From NCBI GenBank assembly GCA_934433485.1, contig CAKRZR010000008.1:1-64000 (forward strand): a stretch of DNA of 64,000 bases, given 5' to 3'. The notes under the pieces are model-generated. The model had not been told where the DNA came from. It saw only the letters and a list, made by a program, of their open reading frames with translations, and ran no database searches. The translations under genes were made by a program, and so were the position numbers. This DNA comes from an uncultured Eubacteriales bacterium. Its GTDB lineage: Bacteria > Bacillota > Clostridia > Oscillospirales > CAG-272. Positions 44,781 through 52,529 of the stretch are shown one piece after another (position 1 is the first letter of the stretch; the number at the start of each line of letters is the position of its first letter).

Positions 44781-44824
44781 ACGCCATACACCTCCGCTGC
44801 TTCTATGATGTGCTATTTTCAGGA

Positions 44825-44904
44825 TGCTCTGAATCCATCGAATTTTTGCGCCGAGAGCCTGAACAGATGGTTTGCAGCGCAAAAAGCAACCTGAAATCAG
44901 AGTC
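44825..44904. repeat. 78-bp palindromic element, copy 1
   Basis: GATGCTCTGAAT at the left pairs with ATCAGAG at the right (44827-44832 / 44897-44902), enclosing the stem TTTTTGCGC / GCGCAAAAA (44843-44851 / 44877-44885). The outer blocks and the inner TTTTTGCG...CGCAAAAA are shared with copy 2 at 52.4 kb. It lies in the IclR-SBP 4 divergent gap. Confidence 0.7.
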
Positions 44905-44999
44905 ATTTTCATTGTACCATGATCTTGTGAACGATTCAAGGCATTCCGTGATACTACTTTATGAAAAAGCATACTGCCAAAAATATTTTCTTTCGTGTA

Positions 45000-45028
45000 T
45001 TGACAAAGCCGCATGGAAATGCTATAAT
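45000..45028 (+). promoter_or_regulatory. Perfect consensus promoter of SBP 4
   Basis: TTGACA, exactly 17 bases, TATAAT, 46 bases upstream of the start codon. Confidence 0.88.
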
Positions 45029-45074
45029 GTAAAAATGAAATATGCATTTCATTTTTTACGTAAGGAGTCAGCAT

Positions 45075-46502
45075 ATGAAAAAAAGTCTTGTGCTTATTTT
45101 GGCGATGCTTATCCTGTCCGCGACTGCCTGCGGCGGGAACACGCCCTCGGAATCGACCAAATCCAATGGCGAAACGGACGTACAAACGAAATCCGTCACG
45201 GAAACAGAAGCAGTGGATCCGGTGGTAAAACGGGATTTCGACGGATACACATTCCGCTTTCTCAACGGCAACACCTCGTATGAGCACAACGCGCTTGTGA
45301 TCGAGGAGGAAACCGCGGACATCATCGATAACGCCTTTTATCTCCGGAACATGCGCGTCGGCGAACGATTCAACATCACCTTTGCCGAGACCATCACCAA
45401 ATCGCCGCAAGCCGACTACACCGCAAGCAGCATCGCCGGAGACCAGAGCTTCGACATTGCCACGCTGCGGATGGAATGGGCATTTCCCATCGTGGTGGAA
45501 AACCAGGCGTTGCCCTGGACACAGATTCCGAACATCGATCTCACGCAGAACTACTGGGTGCAAAATTCCCTCTCGGCATTCTCCCTCATGCACAATGTAT
45601 ATTTTGCTGTCAGTGCCTTTGACATCACGCACTACGACAGTGTCCGCACGTTCGCTTTCAACAAGCGGCTCATTGATCAATACCAGCTGGAATCCCCTTA
45701 TGCGCTGGTCAGTGCCGGCAAATGGACGCTGGATACCTACATGGAGCAGGGTATGGCGATCGCAAATGACGTGGACGGCGACGGCAAATGGACAAGCGCG
45801 GATATGTACAGCACGGACAGCAACAGCAACGTATACGTCAATACCCTGATGGCGGGCATTGGCTCTATTCTCTCCATCCAAAAGGATAAAGACGATATGC
45901 CGTACTTCAATCTGGAGGAAGAATACTACCTCGATCGGATGGCAAAGGTATCCGACATGATGAAGGAACGGCAGAACGGCTTGATTGCAACAAACGCCTT
46001 TGCGAGTGGTCATGCTCTTTTCTACAACAATCTCATCTGCACGCTGTCCGGTCTGCGCGAGATGGAGGACGAATTCGGTATCATCCCGGCACCAAAGTAT
46101 GATGAGGAGCAGGCGGAATACATCAACCTGGGCGGCAGTCCGTTCTTCATGGTGATACCCGTGTTCTCAGACGATCTGGACCGCACCGGAGCCATTATGG
46201 AAGGGCTTGCGGTTGATTCCGTGGGGCTGATCGATGTGGCGTACTACGACAAGCTGCTCAAAGGAAAGACCTCCCGCGATGAAGAATCCTCCGGTATGCT
46301 CGATCTCATCTTCTCCACGCTTGAATACTACCATCCGCTCGCCAATTCCTACCTCAACGCCCCGCTGGCGGACAATTACATCTGGAACAGCAGCGATCAG
46401 ATCGTCTCCTATCTCCAGTCCGTAAAGGGAAAAATCGAAAGCGAAATCGACACCGCGCTGGATACCTACAAAACCAATATGGGCATAGCCTCCGCGCAAT
46501 AA
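45075..46502 (+). CDS. Extracellular solute-binding lipoprotein (SBP 4)
   Basis: This is a 475-residue lipoprotein with lipobox SATAC and a Thr/Glu-rich linker. It has the shared EF-hand-like loop DVDGDGKWTSADMYS and late motif KTSRDEESSGMLDLIF. The AAGGAG site sets the ATG at 45075. The genes that follow code for a beta-propeller and a PHP protein rather than permeases. It probably binds a glycan fragment at the cell surface, under control of the divergent IclR regulator. Confidence 0.9.
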   Translation: MKKSLVLILAMLILSATACGGNTPSESTKSNGETDVQTKSVTETEAVDPVVKRDFDGYTFRFLNGNTSYEHNALVIEEETADIIDNAFYLRNMRVGERFNITFAETITKSPQADYTASSIAGDQSFDIATLRMEWAFPIVVENQALPWTQIPNIDLTQNYWVQNSLSAFSLMHNVYFAVSAFDITHYDSVRTFAFNKRLIDQYQLESPYALVSAGKWTLDTYMEQGMAIANDVDGDGKWTSADMYSTDSNSNVYVNTLMAGIGSILSIQKDKDDMPYFNLEEEYYLDRMAKVSDMMKERQNGLIATNAFASGHALFYNNLICTLSGLREMEDEFGIIPAPKYDEEQAEYINLGGSPFFMVIPVFSDDLDRTGAIMEGLAVDSVGLIDVAYYDKLLKGKTSRDEESSGMLDLIFSTLEYYHPLANSYLNAPLADNYIWNSSDQIVSYLQSVKGKIESEIDTALDTYKTNMGIASAQ

Positions 46503-46533
46503 ACAAAAATCACACAGAAAGGCAGTGATCCCC

Positions 46534-47799
46534 ATGCCGCATATCACCAGACTTCCGCCCGTCTCCGGCATCTTTACCCCCGATGTGTCCCCTGCTCTTT
46601 CCGAGCGACTGACCCCGTCCGCGCCGATCTCGCACTATCGCGGATACATCCGTCCGCAAAACGACGCGGCGGCAAAGGCGAATGGCGACCGGCTTGTCTC
46701 CGAGATGAAAGCGCACATTCTCGCGGACTTTGAGAAAAACGAACGCTACTGCGCGGCGCATCCCGAGGACCATATCGACAAAATGGTCCACGTATCGACC
46801 TTTGCCATCGTCGGCGATGTGCTCTACATGACCTATTACGCGAACACCGGCACGGACGCGGAGGATCCGGCGTATCAGGAAGCGCGGTTCGCGTTCTGCC
46901 CCATCCACGGCGCGGCGGCGGCGGACGTGACCCTCGACACCGACGATATGACGATCCTCCGGCTCCAGAAGGCGGGCGACACCCTGGACGGACGGCACAT
47001 CGACCGCGTATACGACACGATCCTGCTCCGGAAAAACGACGATCCGGACACCCTCTACCTCCTGTGGACCGCCTCCGCGGACGGACTGTACTACCGCTTC
47101 TACTGTACCTATACCATCTCCACCGCCACCCTGTCCGAAATCCGCCCGAACCGGTTCCGCGTGGGGAATGTGGAAAACGACTTCTCCATCCGCGGCATGA
47201 TCGGCGCCCTCTCGGCAAACGGAATCGCGCACAAGCCCATGTGGAGCGACATTGGGATCATGCAGAAGCTGTCCACGCGGGTGGAGAACGGGGAGGTCTG
47301 GTACTACACGGGCGCGTACTCCGGGAATTTCAACTGCATCATCAAAAGCCGGGATCTTGTGACGTGGGAATACGTCGCCGCCCCCGATTTCACAAACGAA
47401 TCGCTGTGGGAGAACGCCGTATACGTGGTCGGGGACAAGTGCTGGTACTTTGTGCGCCAGGACGAATGCATGCAGGGCTTTCTCACCGCGTACGATCTGA
47501 AAACCGGGATGTGGGCGGTGCCGACGCTGATCCGCGACGCGCAGTCCCGCTCGGATTTCATCTGGTATAAGGACACGCTCTATCTCATCCACGCCCCCAT
47601 CGACCGCAACGGGTTCGGAATCGTGAAGATCCATCGCGAAAATCCCGCCGCAAGCACGCCTGTCGCGGTAGCGGACATGCACGACAGCCTGTTCTATCCC
47701 TATACGGATCTGTACGGCGACTATGCATATATGTCGTACACGGTGGCGCGCAAGCACATCCGACTGTCGCGCTTCCCGCTGGCGGAATTTTTGGGGTAA
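46534..47799 (+). CDS. Beta-propeller protein, glycoside-hydrolase-like
   Basis: This is a 421-residue cytoplasmic protein made of repeated beta-blades (MVHVSTFAIVGDVLYMTYYA, DDPDTLYLLWTASADGLYYR, NGEVWYYTGAYSGNFNCIIK, SRDLVTWEYVAAPDF). The pattern fits the five-bladed propellers of GH43, GH130 or sialidase-like proteins, and may be catalytic; I cannot identify catalytic acids with confidence. It lies 31 bases after SBP 4, in the same operon. The ATG at 46534 is preferred over a GTG at 46525 by distance from AAAGG. Confidence 0.65.
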   Translation: MPHITRLPPVSGIFTPDVSPALSERLTPSAPISHYRGYIRPQNDAAAKANGDRLVSEMKAHILADFEKNERYCAAHPEDHIDKMVHVSTFAIVGDVLYMTYYANTGTDAEDPAYQEARFAFCPIHGAAAADVTLDTDDMTILRLQKAGDTLDGRHIDRVYDTILLRKNDDPDTLYLLWTASADGLYYRFYCTYTISTATLSEIRPNRFRVGNVENDFSIRGMIGALSANGIAHKPMWSDIGIMQKLSTRVENGEVWYYTGAYSGNFNCIIKSRDLVTWEYVAAPDFTNESLWENAVYVVGDKCWYFVRQDECMQGFLTAYDLKTGMWAVPTLIRDAQSRSDFIWYKDTLYLIHAPIDRNGFGIVKIHRENPAASTPVAVADMHDSLFYPYTDLYGDYAYMSYTVARKHIRLSRFPLAEFLG

Positions 47800-47800
47800 G

Positions 47801-47844
47801 AAACAAAAAGAAGGATCGCTCCGACGGCGGTCCTTTTTGTTTCG
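47801..47844. terminator. Bidirectional terminator
   Basis: AAACAAAAAG and CTTTTTGTTT form long arms around AAGGATCGC / GCGGTCC. It closes the SBP 4 operon. Confidence 0.8.
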
Positions 47845-47916
47845 TGTGCAAAGCATTTTCTGTCTCATCCCGCAATCCGACGAGACCGCACAGGCGCAAA
47901 TTCATCGGGTTTGTGC

Positions 47917-47945
47917 TTGCGAACCGCGTGGGAATATGGTATACT
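47917..47945 (+). promoter_or_regulatory. Promoter of the PHP gene
   Basis: TTGCGA, 17-base spacer, TATACT, 35 bases upstream of the start codon. Confidence 0.6.
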
Positions 47946-47980
47946 TATTGTAAAATTTCAAGGAATCGAAGGTTTATTCT

Positions 47981-48898
47981 ATGTACACAGACGCACAGGG
48001 ACGCAAATGGTTCAAGGGCAATCTGCACACGCACACAACGGCGTCGGACGGCAAGCTCCCGCCGGAGGAATCCTACGCTTTATACAAATCGAAGGGCTAC
48101 GACTTCCTCGCGCGCACGGATCACTGGAAGGTCAGCGAACCCGGCGACTATGCGGGAATGCTGCTGCTCTCCGGCTGCGAGTACGATTTCGGCTCTGATC
48201 CGGCGGAGGGCGTATACCACATCGTGGCGCTCGGCATGGAGGCGGATCCCGGACTCACGCGGGATATGACGCCGGGCGAAGCCGTGGAGCGCATCCACGC
48301 AAACGGAGGACTTGCCAACATTGCGCACCCGGCATGGTCGCTGGACACGCCGGAGCAGATCCTGCGCTACGGCAACATCTTTGACATGACGGAGATCTAC
48401 AATTCCGTATCGGGTCTGCCGCGCAACGCCCGTCCGTACAGCGGGATCATTGTGGATATGCTCGCCTCCCACGGGTATTGCCTGCCCCTGATCGCCGACG
48501 ACGATGTCCACTTCTACGTACCGGGCTACGACGCGTGCCGCAGCTTCATCATGGTCGAAGCGGAGGAATGCACGCGCGCATCGATCCTCGCGGCGATTCA
48601 GGCAAAGCGCTTCTACGCGACGCAGGGTCCGGAGTTGTACGTACACGTGGAGCGTGCTGCGGACGGAAAGGACGGAAAGATCATCGTGGACTGCTCGCCG
48701 GTCTGCGAGATCGTCTACCTCTCCAATGCGGTCTGGAACAATCACCGCGCCGACATCGCGCCGGACGGCGAACGGTTGACTCATGGCGAATACGTTCCCG
48801 GACGAAACGACCGCTATGTTCGCATCGAGGTGCGCGACGCCGCCGGCAACATGGCGTGGAGCCAGATCATCGAGAAATCCGCCTGGGAGCAGGCATAA
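47981..48898 (+). CDS. PHP-domain metal-dependent phosphoesterase
   Basis: This is a 305-residue protein. The PHP metal motifs are NLHTHTTASDG (H16, H18), RTDHW, and NIAHPAWSLD. The C-terminal 90 residues form a small beta domain. PHP proteins hydrolyse phosphate monoesters (histidinol phosphate, sugar phosphates, nucleotide ends); the substrate is unknown. It follows the SBP 4 operon under its own promoter and is convergent with the oxidoreductase gene. Confidence 0.85.
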   Translation: MYTDAQGRKWFKGNLHTHTTASDGKLPPEESYALYKSKGYDFLARTDHWKVSEPGDYAGMLLLSGCEYDFGSDPAEGVYHIVALGMEADPGLTRDMTPGEAVERIHANGGLANIAHPAWSLDTPEQILRYGNIFDMTEIYNSVSGLPRNARPYSGIIVDMLASHGYCLPLIADDDVHFYVPGYDACRSFIMVEAEECTRASILAAIQAKRFYATQGPELYVHVERAADGKDGKIIVDCSPVCEIVYLSNAVWNNHRADIAPDGERLTHGEYVPGRNDRYVRIEVRDAAGNMAWSQIIEKSAWEQA

Positions 48899-48908
48899 CG
48901 CGCCGCAG

Positions 48909-49835
48909 TCATTCCGCGCTTCCCGCAACGGCGCCGTCCGCGCAGGCGGTTACGATCTGGCACAGCGCGTTTTTCCGGATGTCTCCGGCAACATAGACGT
49001 CTGTATATCGCGTTCTGCCCTTTCCGTCCGCGGCAATATAGCCGTTTTCGTCGAGAAGCGGCGTGAGTCCGGGGATGTCCGTGTTCGGCTTTTGTCCGAC
49101 CGCCAAAAATACGCCGTCCGCACGCAGGAGCCTTGTTTCACCGGTCTCCGTGTTTGTGAAACGCACGCTGGTGAGCTCTCCCGGATCGTCCGCCTCCGAC
49201 GGCACGCCGTGCGGGTATTTCTCCGTGCAATACGCCGTCGCACGATAGGGGGTCAGGAGCGCGCAGGCGGTCCGCGCCCTTTGCACCTGCTCCGGGGACG
49301 CGCGGAATGTCGCTCTCCGATGCACAAGGGTGACCCGCGCGCCGATTTCCGCGAGATACAGCGCGTCGTGGAACGCCGTATTTCCGCCGCCGATGACGAC
49401 GACGGATTTGCCGCGATACAGTCCGCCGTCGCAAAGCGCGCAGAACGATACGCCGCGACCGACCAGTGCCGCTTCCCCGGGCAGACCGAGTCCGCTTGCC
49501 CGTCTGCCGAGGCACAGAACGATCCGGTCGCCGGTATACGTCGCTTTTGCCGTCGTGACCGTTTTCGCCGCGAGATCGACAGACAGAATTTCCTCCGCCC
49601 GATAGTCCGCACCGGCTGTCACCGCCTGTTTGCGCATCGCCGACCAGAGCGTGAAGCCGTCTCCACCGTCGCTGGCAGACAGAAATCCCGGCATATTCGC
49701 AATCTTCGCCGCGTACGTCATCTGACTCTCGCCCCGGTCGAAGATCACGCACCGTTTGCCGCCCCGCGCCGCGTACAGTCCCGCTGTAAGTCCCGCCGCG
49801 CCACCGCCGCAGATGACGGTATCGAATTTTTCCAT
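48909..49835 (-). CDS. Thioredoxin-reductase-like flavoprotein
   Basis: This is a 308-residue protein of TrxB length. The FAD motif is GGGAAGLTAGLYAAR (10-24), the redox pair C132-A-L-C135 lies in the position of the CATC of TrxB, and the NADPH motif VVVIGGGNTAFHDALYL follows. It would pass electrons from NAD(P)H or ferredoxin to thioredoxin-like proteins. GGGNTAFHDALY departs from the usual GGGNSAAEEAL in TrxB, so the partner may differ. The start at 49835 has a GGAG site; the frame upstream extends 23 codons without one. Confidence 0.85.
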   Translation of the reverse strand: MEKFDTVICGGGAAGLTAGLYAARGGKRCVIFDRGESQMTYAAKIANMPGFLSASDGGDGFTLWSAMRKQAVTAGADYRAEEILSVDLAAKTVTTAKATYTGDRIVLCLGRRASGLGLPGEAALVGRGVSFCALCDGGLYRGKSVVVIGGGNTAFHDALYLAEIGARVTLVHRRATFRASPEQVQRARTACALLTPYRATAYCTEKYPHGVPSEADDPGELTSVRFTNTETGETRLLRADGVFLAVGQKPNTDIPGLTPLLDENGYIAADGKGRTRYTDVYVAGDIRKNALCQIVTACADGAVAGSAE

Positions 49836-49849
49836 ACATACATCTCCAC

Positions 49850-49892
49850 AAAAAACCGTTCTGTCAGAGGTATCCCCGACAGGACGGCTTTT
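49850..49892 (-). terminator. Intrinsic terminator of the ceramidase-like gene
   Basis: On the minus strand stem CCGTCCTGTC / GACAGAACGG (one G-U) is followed by a T-run, 39 bases after the stop codon and 15 before the oxidoreductase start. Confidence 0.8.
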
Positions 49893-49930
49893 TATGCATG
49901 TCATTTCCTATAAAGCTCCGTGAAAACGGC

Positions 49931-51202
49931 TCATTCCGCGCGCAGTTCCGCTGTCATTTTCGCAAGCGCCTCCACCATTTCGTATCCCGCCTCCGGTCTG
50001 AGCTTGCTGCCCTCGCACAGTCTCGCTTCGTAAATGCCCGGCTGGAACAGCTCCTTGGTCGGAACATAGCCGATGGCGGCGTTCGCGAGGCTGGCGACCA
50101 TGGCGTTTGGAGACAGCTTTTTGCACATCTTGCCAAACTCCACGAACATTTCCCCCGGCATCGCGAATACGGCAAGCGAACCGATGGCGATCACCTGCAC
50201 CGGCACCGGGATCGTCCGTACGCCAAGATCGTGGAAACGGAACGCTTCATCGGCAAAGCTGCGATCCATCACAGACGCGTCCGGATCCGCCTGTACCTCC
50301 TTCGCCCACGCGAGCAGCCCTTCGTCCGGTTCCCTGGTTTCCAGCGGCAGCACCCGGTACGCGGCGGCAAGCGCTGTGTCCGGCACGGTCTCTCCGCCAA
50401 TCTCCATCGCGCGGGCCACGTCGCAGGCGAGCATTTTCCCCATGCGGCGGTAATGCTCCGGCACATTGTGGAACCCGTGCGGGTCGCAGTGGTTGATGTT
50501 GCCGTTCGCGCCGTTTATGTACATCGGATGGAACCGCGCGCCGTACAGCTTCCGCAGCGTCTCCCGCATCGCGCCCGGATAGTCGGCGGAATACGCACAG
50601 CCGCCCACACAGTCGCAGTGGCACGCGTAATTCACGAGACAGCCGTAGCGCGAGCCGTCCGCGTTGTCGATCCACAGCACGCATACCTCGGGATCGATCT
50701 CCCCGAACGGCGTGCCGTCCGCCATGCCCCACGTACGGTACGAGCCGTCCGGCATGACATAATCCCGGTAGTACGCGAGCTTGTCCTCAACGGTTTTCGC
50801 AAACGTCAGCGTGACCGGACGGGCATCCCCTCTCGCCAGATGCGCGCTGTCCACGATCCGGTCCTCCAGAAACGAGAGATACCCCTCGTTTTCCTCACAG
50901 AACCCCACGACATTCTCCACCGGGCCGCCTGTGTGCGTGTGTGTCGCGCAGATCAGCACCGCGTCCGGGGACATGGAGAGACTCTCCGCGATCCGCTGCC
51001 GCGCCCGGTCGCATACCGCCATCGGAACGCCGATCGCGTCGCAGGATACAAGCACCGCCTGCACATCCTCCCGCGCACAGTACAGCACCGATACCGCCAG
51101 CCGGTCCCGGATCCCGCTTGCCAGCCGCCGCTCAAAATACCCGGGGATCTTCATCCCCAAAGCCGGGGTAATGTCGGATTCATACATACCACAAGTAAAC
51201 AT
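49931..51202 (-). CDS. Neutral/alkaline ceramidase-like hydrolase
   Basis: This is a 423-residue protein without signal peptide. It has the family opening (ESDITPALGMKIPGYFERR), the ALVSCDAIG-like strand and the motif ICATHTHTGGPV with metal-binding histidines. The family includes neutral ceramidases and many uncharacterised bacterial carbohydrate-locus proteins; cytoplasmic location and context favour a sugar-ester or amide substrate, not ceramide. The ATG at 51202 has a GGGAGGG site. It lies in the minus-strand cluster below SBP 5. Confidence 0.8.
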   Translation of the reverse strand: MFTCGMYESDITPALGMKIPGYFERRLASGIRDRLAVSVLYCAREDVQAVLVSCDAIGVPMAVCDRARQRIAESLSMSPDAVLICATHTHTGGPVENVVGFCEENEGYLSFLEDRIVDSAHLARGDARPVTLTFAKTVEDKLAYYRDYVMPDGSYRTWGMADGTPFGEIDPEVCVLWIDNADGSRYGCLVNYACHCDCVGGCAYSADYPGAMRETLRKLYGARFHPMYINGANGNINHCDPHGFHNVPEHYRRMGKMLACDVARAMEIGGETVPDTALAAAYRVLPLETREPDEGLLAWAKEVQADPDASVMDRSFADEAFRFHDLGVRTIPVPVQVIAIGSLAVFAMPGEMFVEFGKMCKKLSPNAMVASLANAAIGYVPTKELFQPGIYEARLCEGSKLRPEAGYEMVEALAKMTAELRAE

Positions 51203-51249
51203 AACATGCCCTCCCATGGAAGAAAAGTAGCATCAGAAAATAATATCGG

Positions 51250-51358
51250 TGAAACCCGGAATTGCACAAACGATATCCTATTCCATTTTCTATAGAAGTT
51301 TTTGCCAAGGCCGGAACGAACAAGTTCGTTCTCAAAAAGCCGCGTTCTCCCCCGTCAC
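51250..51358 (+). repeat. Family I dispersed repeat, partial copy F
   Basis: It has the core GGAATTGCACAAACGATATCC, GAAGTTTTTGCC, and end block AAAAAGCCGCGTTCTCC. The end hairpin is GAACGAA-CAAG-TTCGTTC (51314-51331), replacing the GAATGC stem of copies B, C and H. It fills the gap between two hydrolase genes. Confidence 0.75.
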
Positions 51359-52341
51359 TCCCCGCGTAAGATCGAGCGAACGACGTAGTAGACGGGCTTC
51401 GGGTTGCAGTCCGCGTCCGTCAAACCCCAGTAGCATTCGGCGGGACAGTTTTCCTGTCCGCATTGCCAGCAGCGGCGCGCGTCCGAGAAGCAGAAGAGGA
51501 AATTGCCGAGCACGTGCGGGTGACTGCGGAAGATCGCGAGCCCGCGCCGGAAATAGTCCGCCTGCACCGCTTCCGTGTGCCCGCCCGGCATCTCGTTGTA
51601 CCACGCCTTGTTATAGCACACCGCGTTCCGGTTCGGCGGCAGTACGGCGGGGATCGCCGATACCGGCAGCGTCTCGCCGCGGCTGGAATAGCCCCATTCG
51701 TTCACAAGGATCGGCAGCCCGAACGCCGCCCACATATCGTCGAGCACGCCAACCCAGTCCTCGACCGCACCACCCTGCCAGGAGCCGAAATACTGATCGT
51801 CGCCCACATAGCCAAACGGATGCGCACCGGAGAACAGCAGCTCGCCCACCGCACGGCTCTCCGGCCGCCATGACGCGAAATTCGTGCCGCATACCGCCGC
51901 CGGGTTTTCGTCCAAGATCCCGTATGCCGACTGCCGGCACGTCTCCGCACAGATCGCAAGCGGTACGTCCCCGGAAAACGTCGGTATGTCCAGCTCATTC
52001 ATGCACTGCCACAGCGACGGCGCGAGCGGACCGAGATCCGCTGCCATAAACCGCGTCGTCCGCCGTACCGCGTCGTAAAAGCCCGGCGTACCGTAGGTCC
52101 CGCAGATCGACTCCGGATAGTCTAAGATCGTGGGCGTGGAGGGCATGACGGACAATCCCGCCTCCGCCGCCTCCCGGATCGCCGCCTTTACCGATTCCCA
52201 CCGGGGAGAGATCGTGCCGTCCAGTCTGTCCGTCCACGGAAACGGCACGTTCAGTCGGATCCAGTCGATCCCCAGATCACGCACCATGTCGTACCGCTTC
52301 TCCGGCGTGTACGCGTATACAATTCCCTGTACCTTTTCCAT
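51355..52341 (-). CDS. Glycoside hydrolase-like protein of clan GH-A
   Basis: This is a 328-residue cytoplasmic TIM-barrel protein. The clan GH-A acid/base lies in WQCMNELDIP (N115-E116) and the nucleophile in ILVNEWGYSS (E215), both on the expected strands 4 and 7. An early GIDWIRLNVPFPW also fits GH5/GH39-like enzymes. A Cys pair in RRCWQCGQENCPAECYWG near the C-terminus is unusual. The substrate is unknown. Start set at 52341 by AGGAG spacing; an ATG at 52347 is too close to that site. Confidence 0.8.
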   Translation of the reverse strand: MEKVQGIVYAYTPEKRYDMVRDLGIDWIRLNVPFPWTDRLDGTISPRWESVKAAIREAAEAGLSVMPSTPTILDYPESICGTYGTPGFYDAVRRTTRFMAADLGPLAPSLWQCMNELDIPTFSGDVPLAICAETCRQSAYGILDENPAAVCGTNFASWRPESRAVGELLFSGAHPFGYVGDDQYFGSWQGGAVEDWVGVLDDMWAAFGLPILVNEWGYSSRGETLPVSAIPAVLPPNRNAVCYNKAWYNEMPGGHTEAVQADYFRRGLAIFRSHPHVLGNFLFCFSDARRCWQCGQENCPAECYWGLTDADCNPKPVYYVVRSILRGE

Positions 52342-52442
52342 TCGCATACTCCTTTCCTTTTTTTCTTCGCGCCGCGCCGTTTTTTGCCGCCGATGGCTTA
52401 TCCACGGCGCTTCTCCGGCACGGCATTGTTTTTTCCAGGGAT

Positions 52443-52521
52443 GCTCTGAATAAATCGGGTTTTTGCGATAAAAGGCTGAAATATAAGGGCTTTTATCGCA
52501 AAAACAACCTTAAATCAGAGT
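52443..52521. repeat. 78-bp palindromic element, copy 2
   Basis: A perfect 15-bp stem TTTTTGCGATAAAAG / CTTTTATCGCAAAAA (52460-52474 / 52490-52504) sits inside GCTCTGAAT...AAATCAGAG. It ends 9 bases before the SBP 5 stop codon and could act as a 3-prime hairpin for that gene. Confidence 0.8.
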
Positions 52522-52529
52522 TTCCCTAG

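Noticed and set aside
44781..46013. Upstream extension of the IclR frame to 666 codons
   Set aside because: The extension runs antisense through SBP 4 and its consensus promoter; the IclR protein starts cleanly at 44780.
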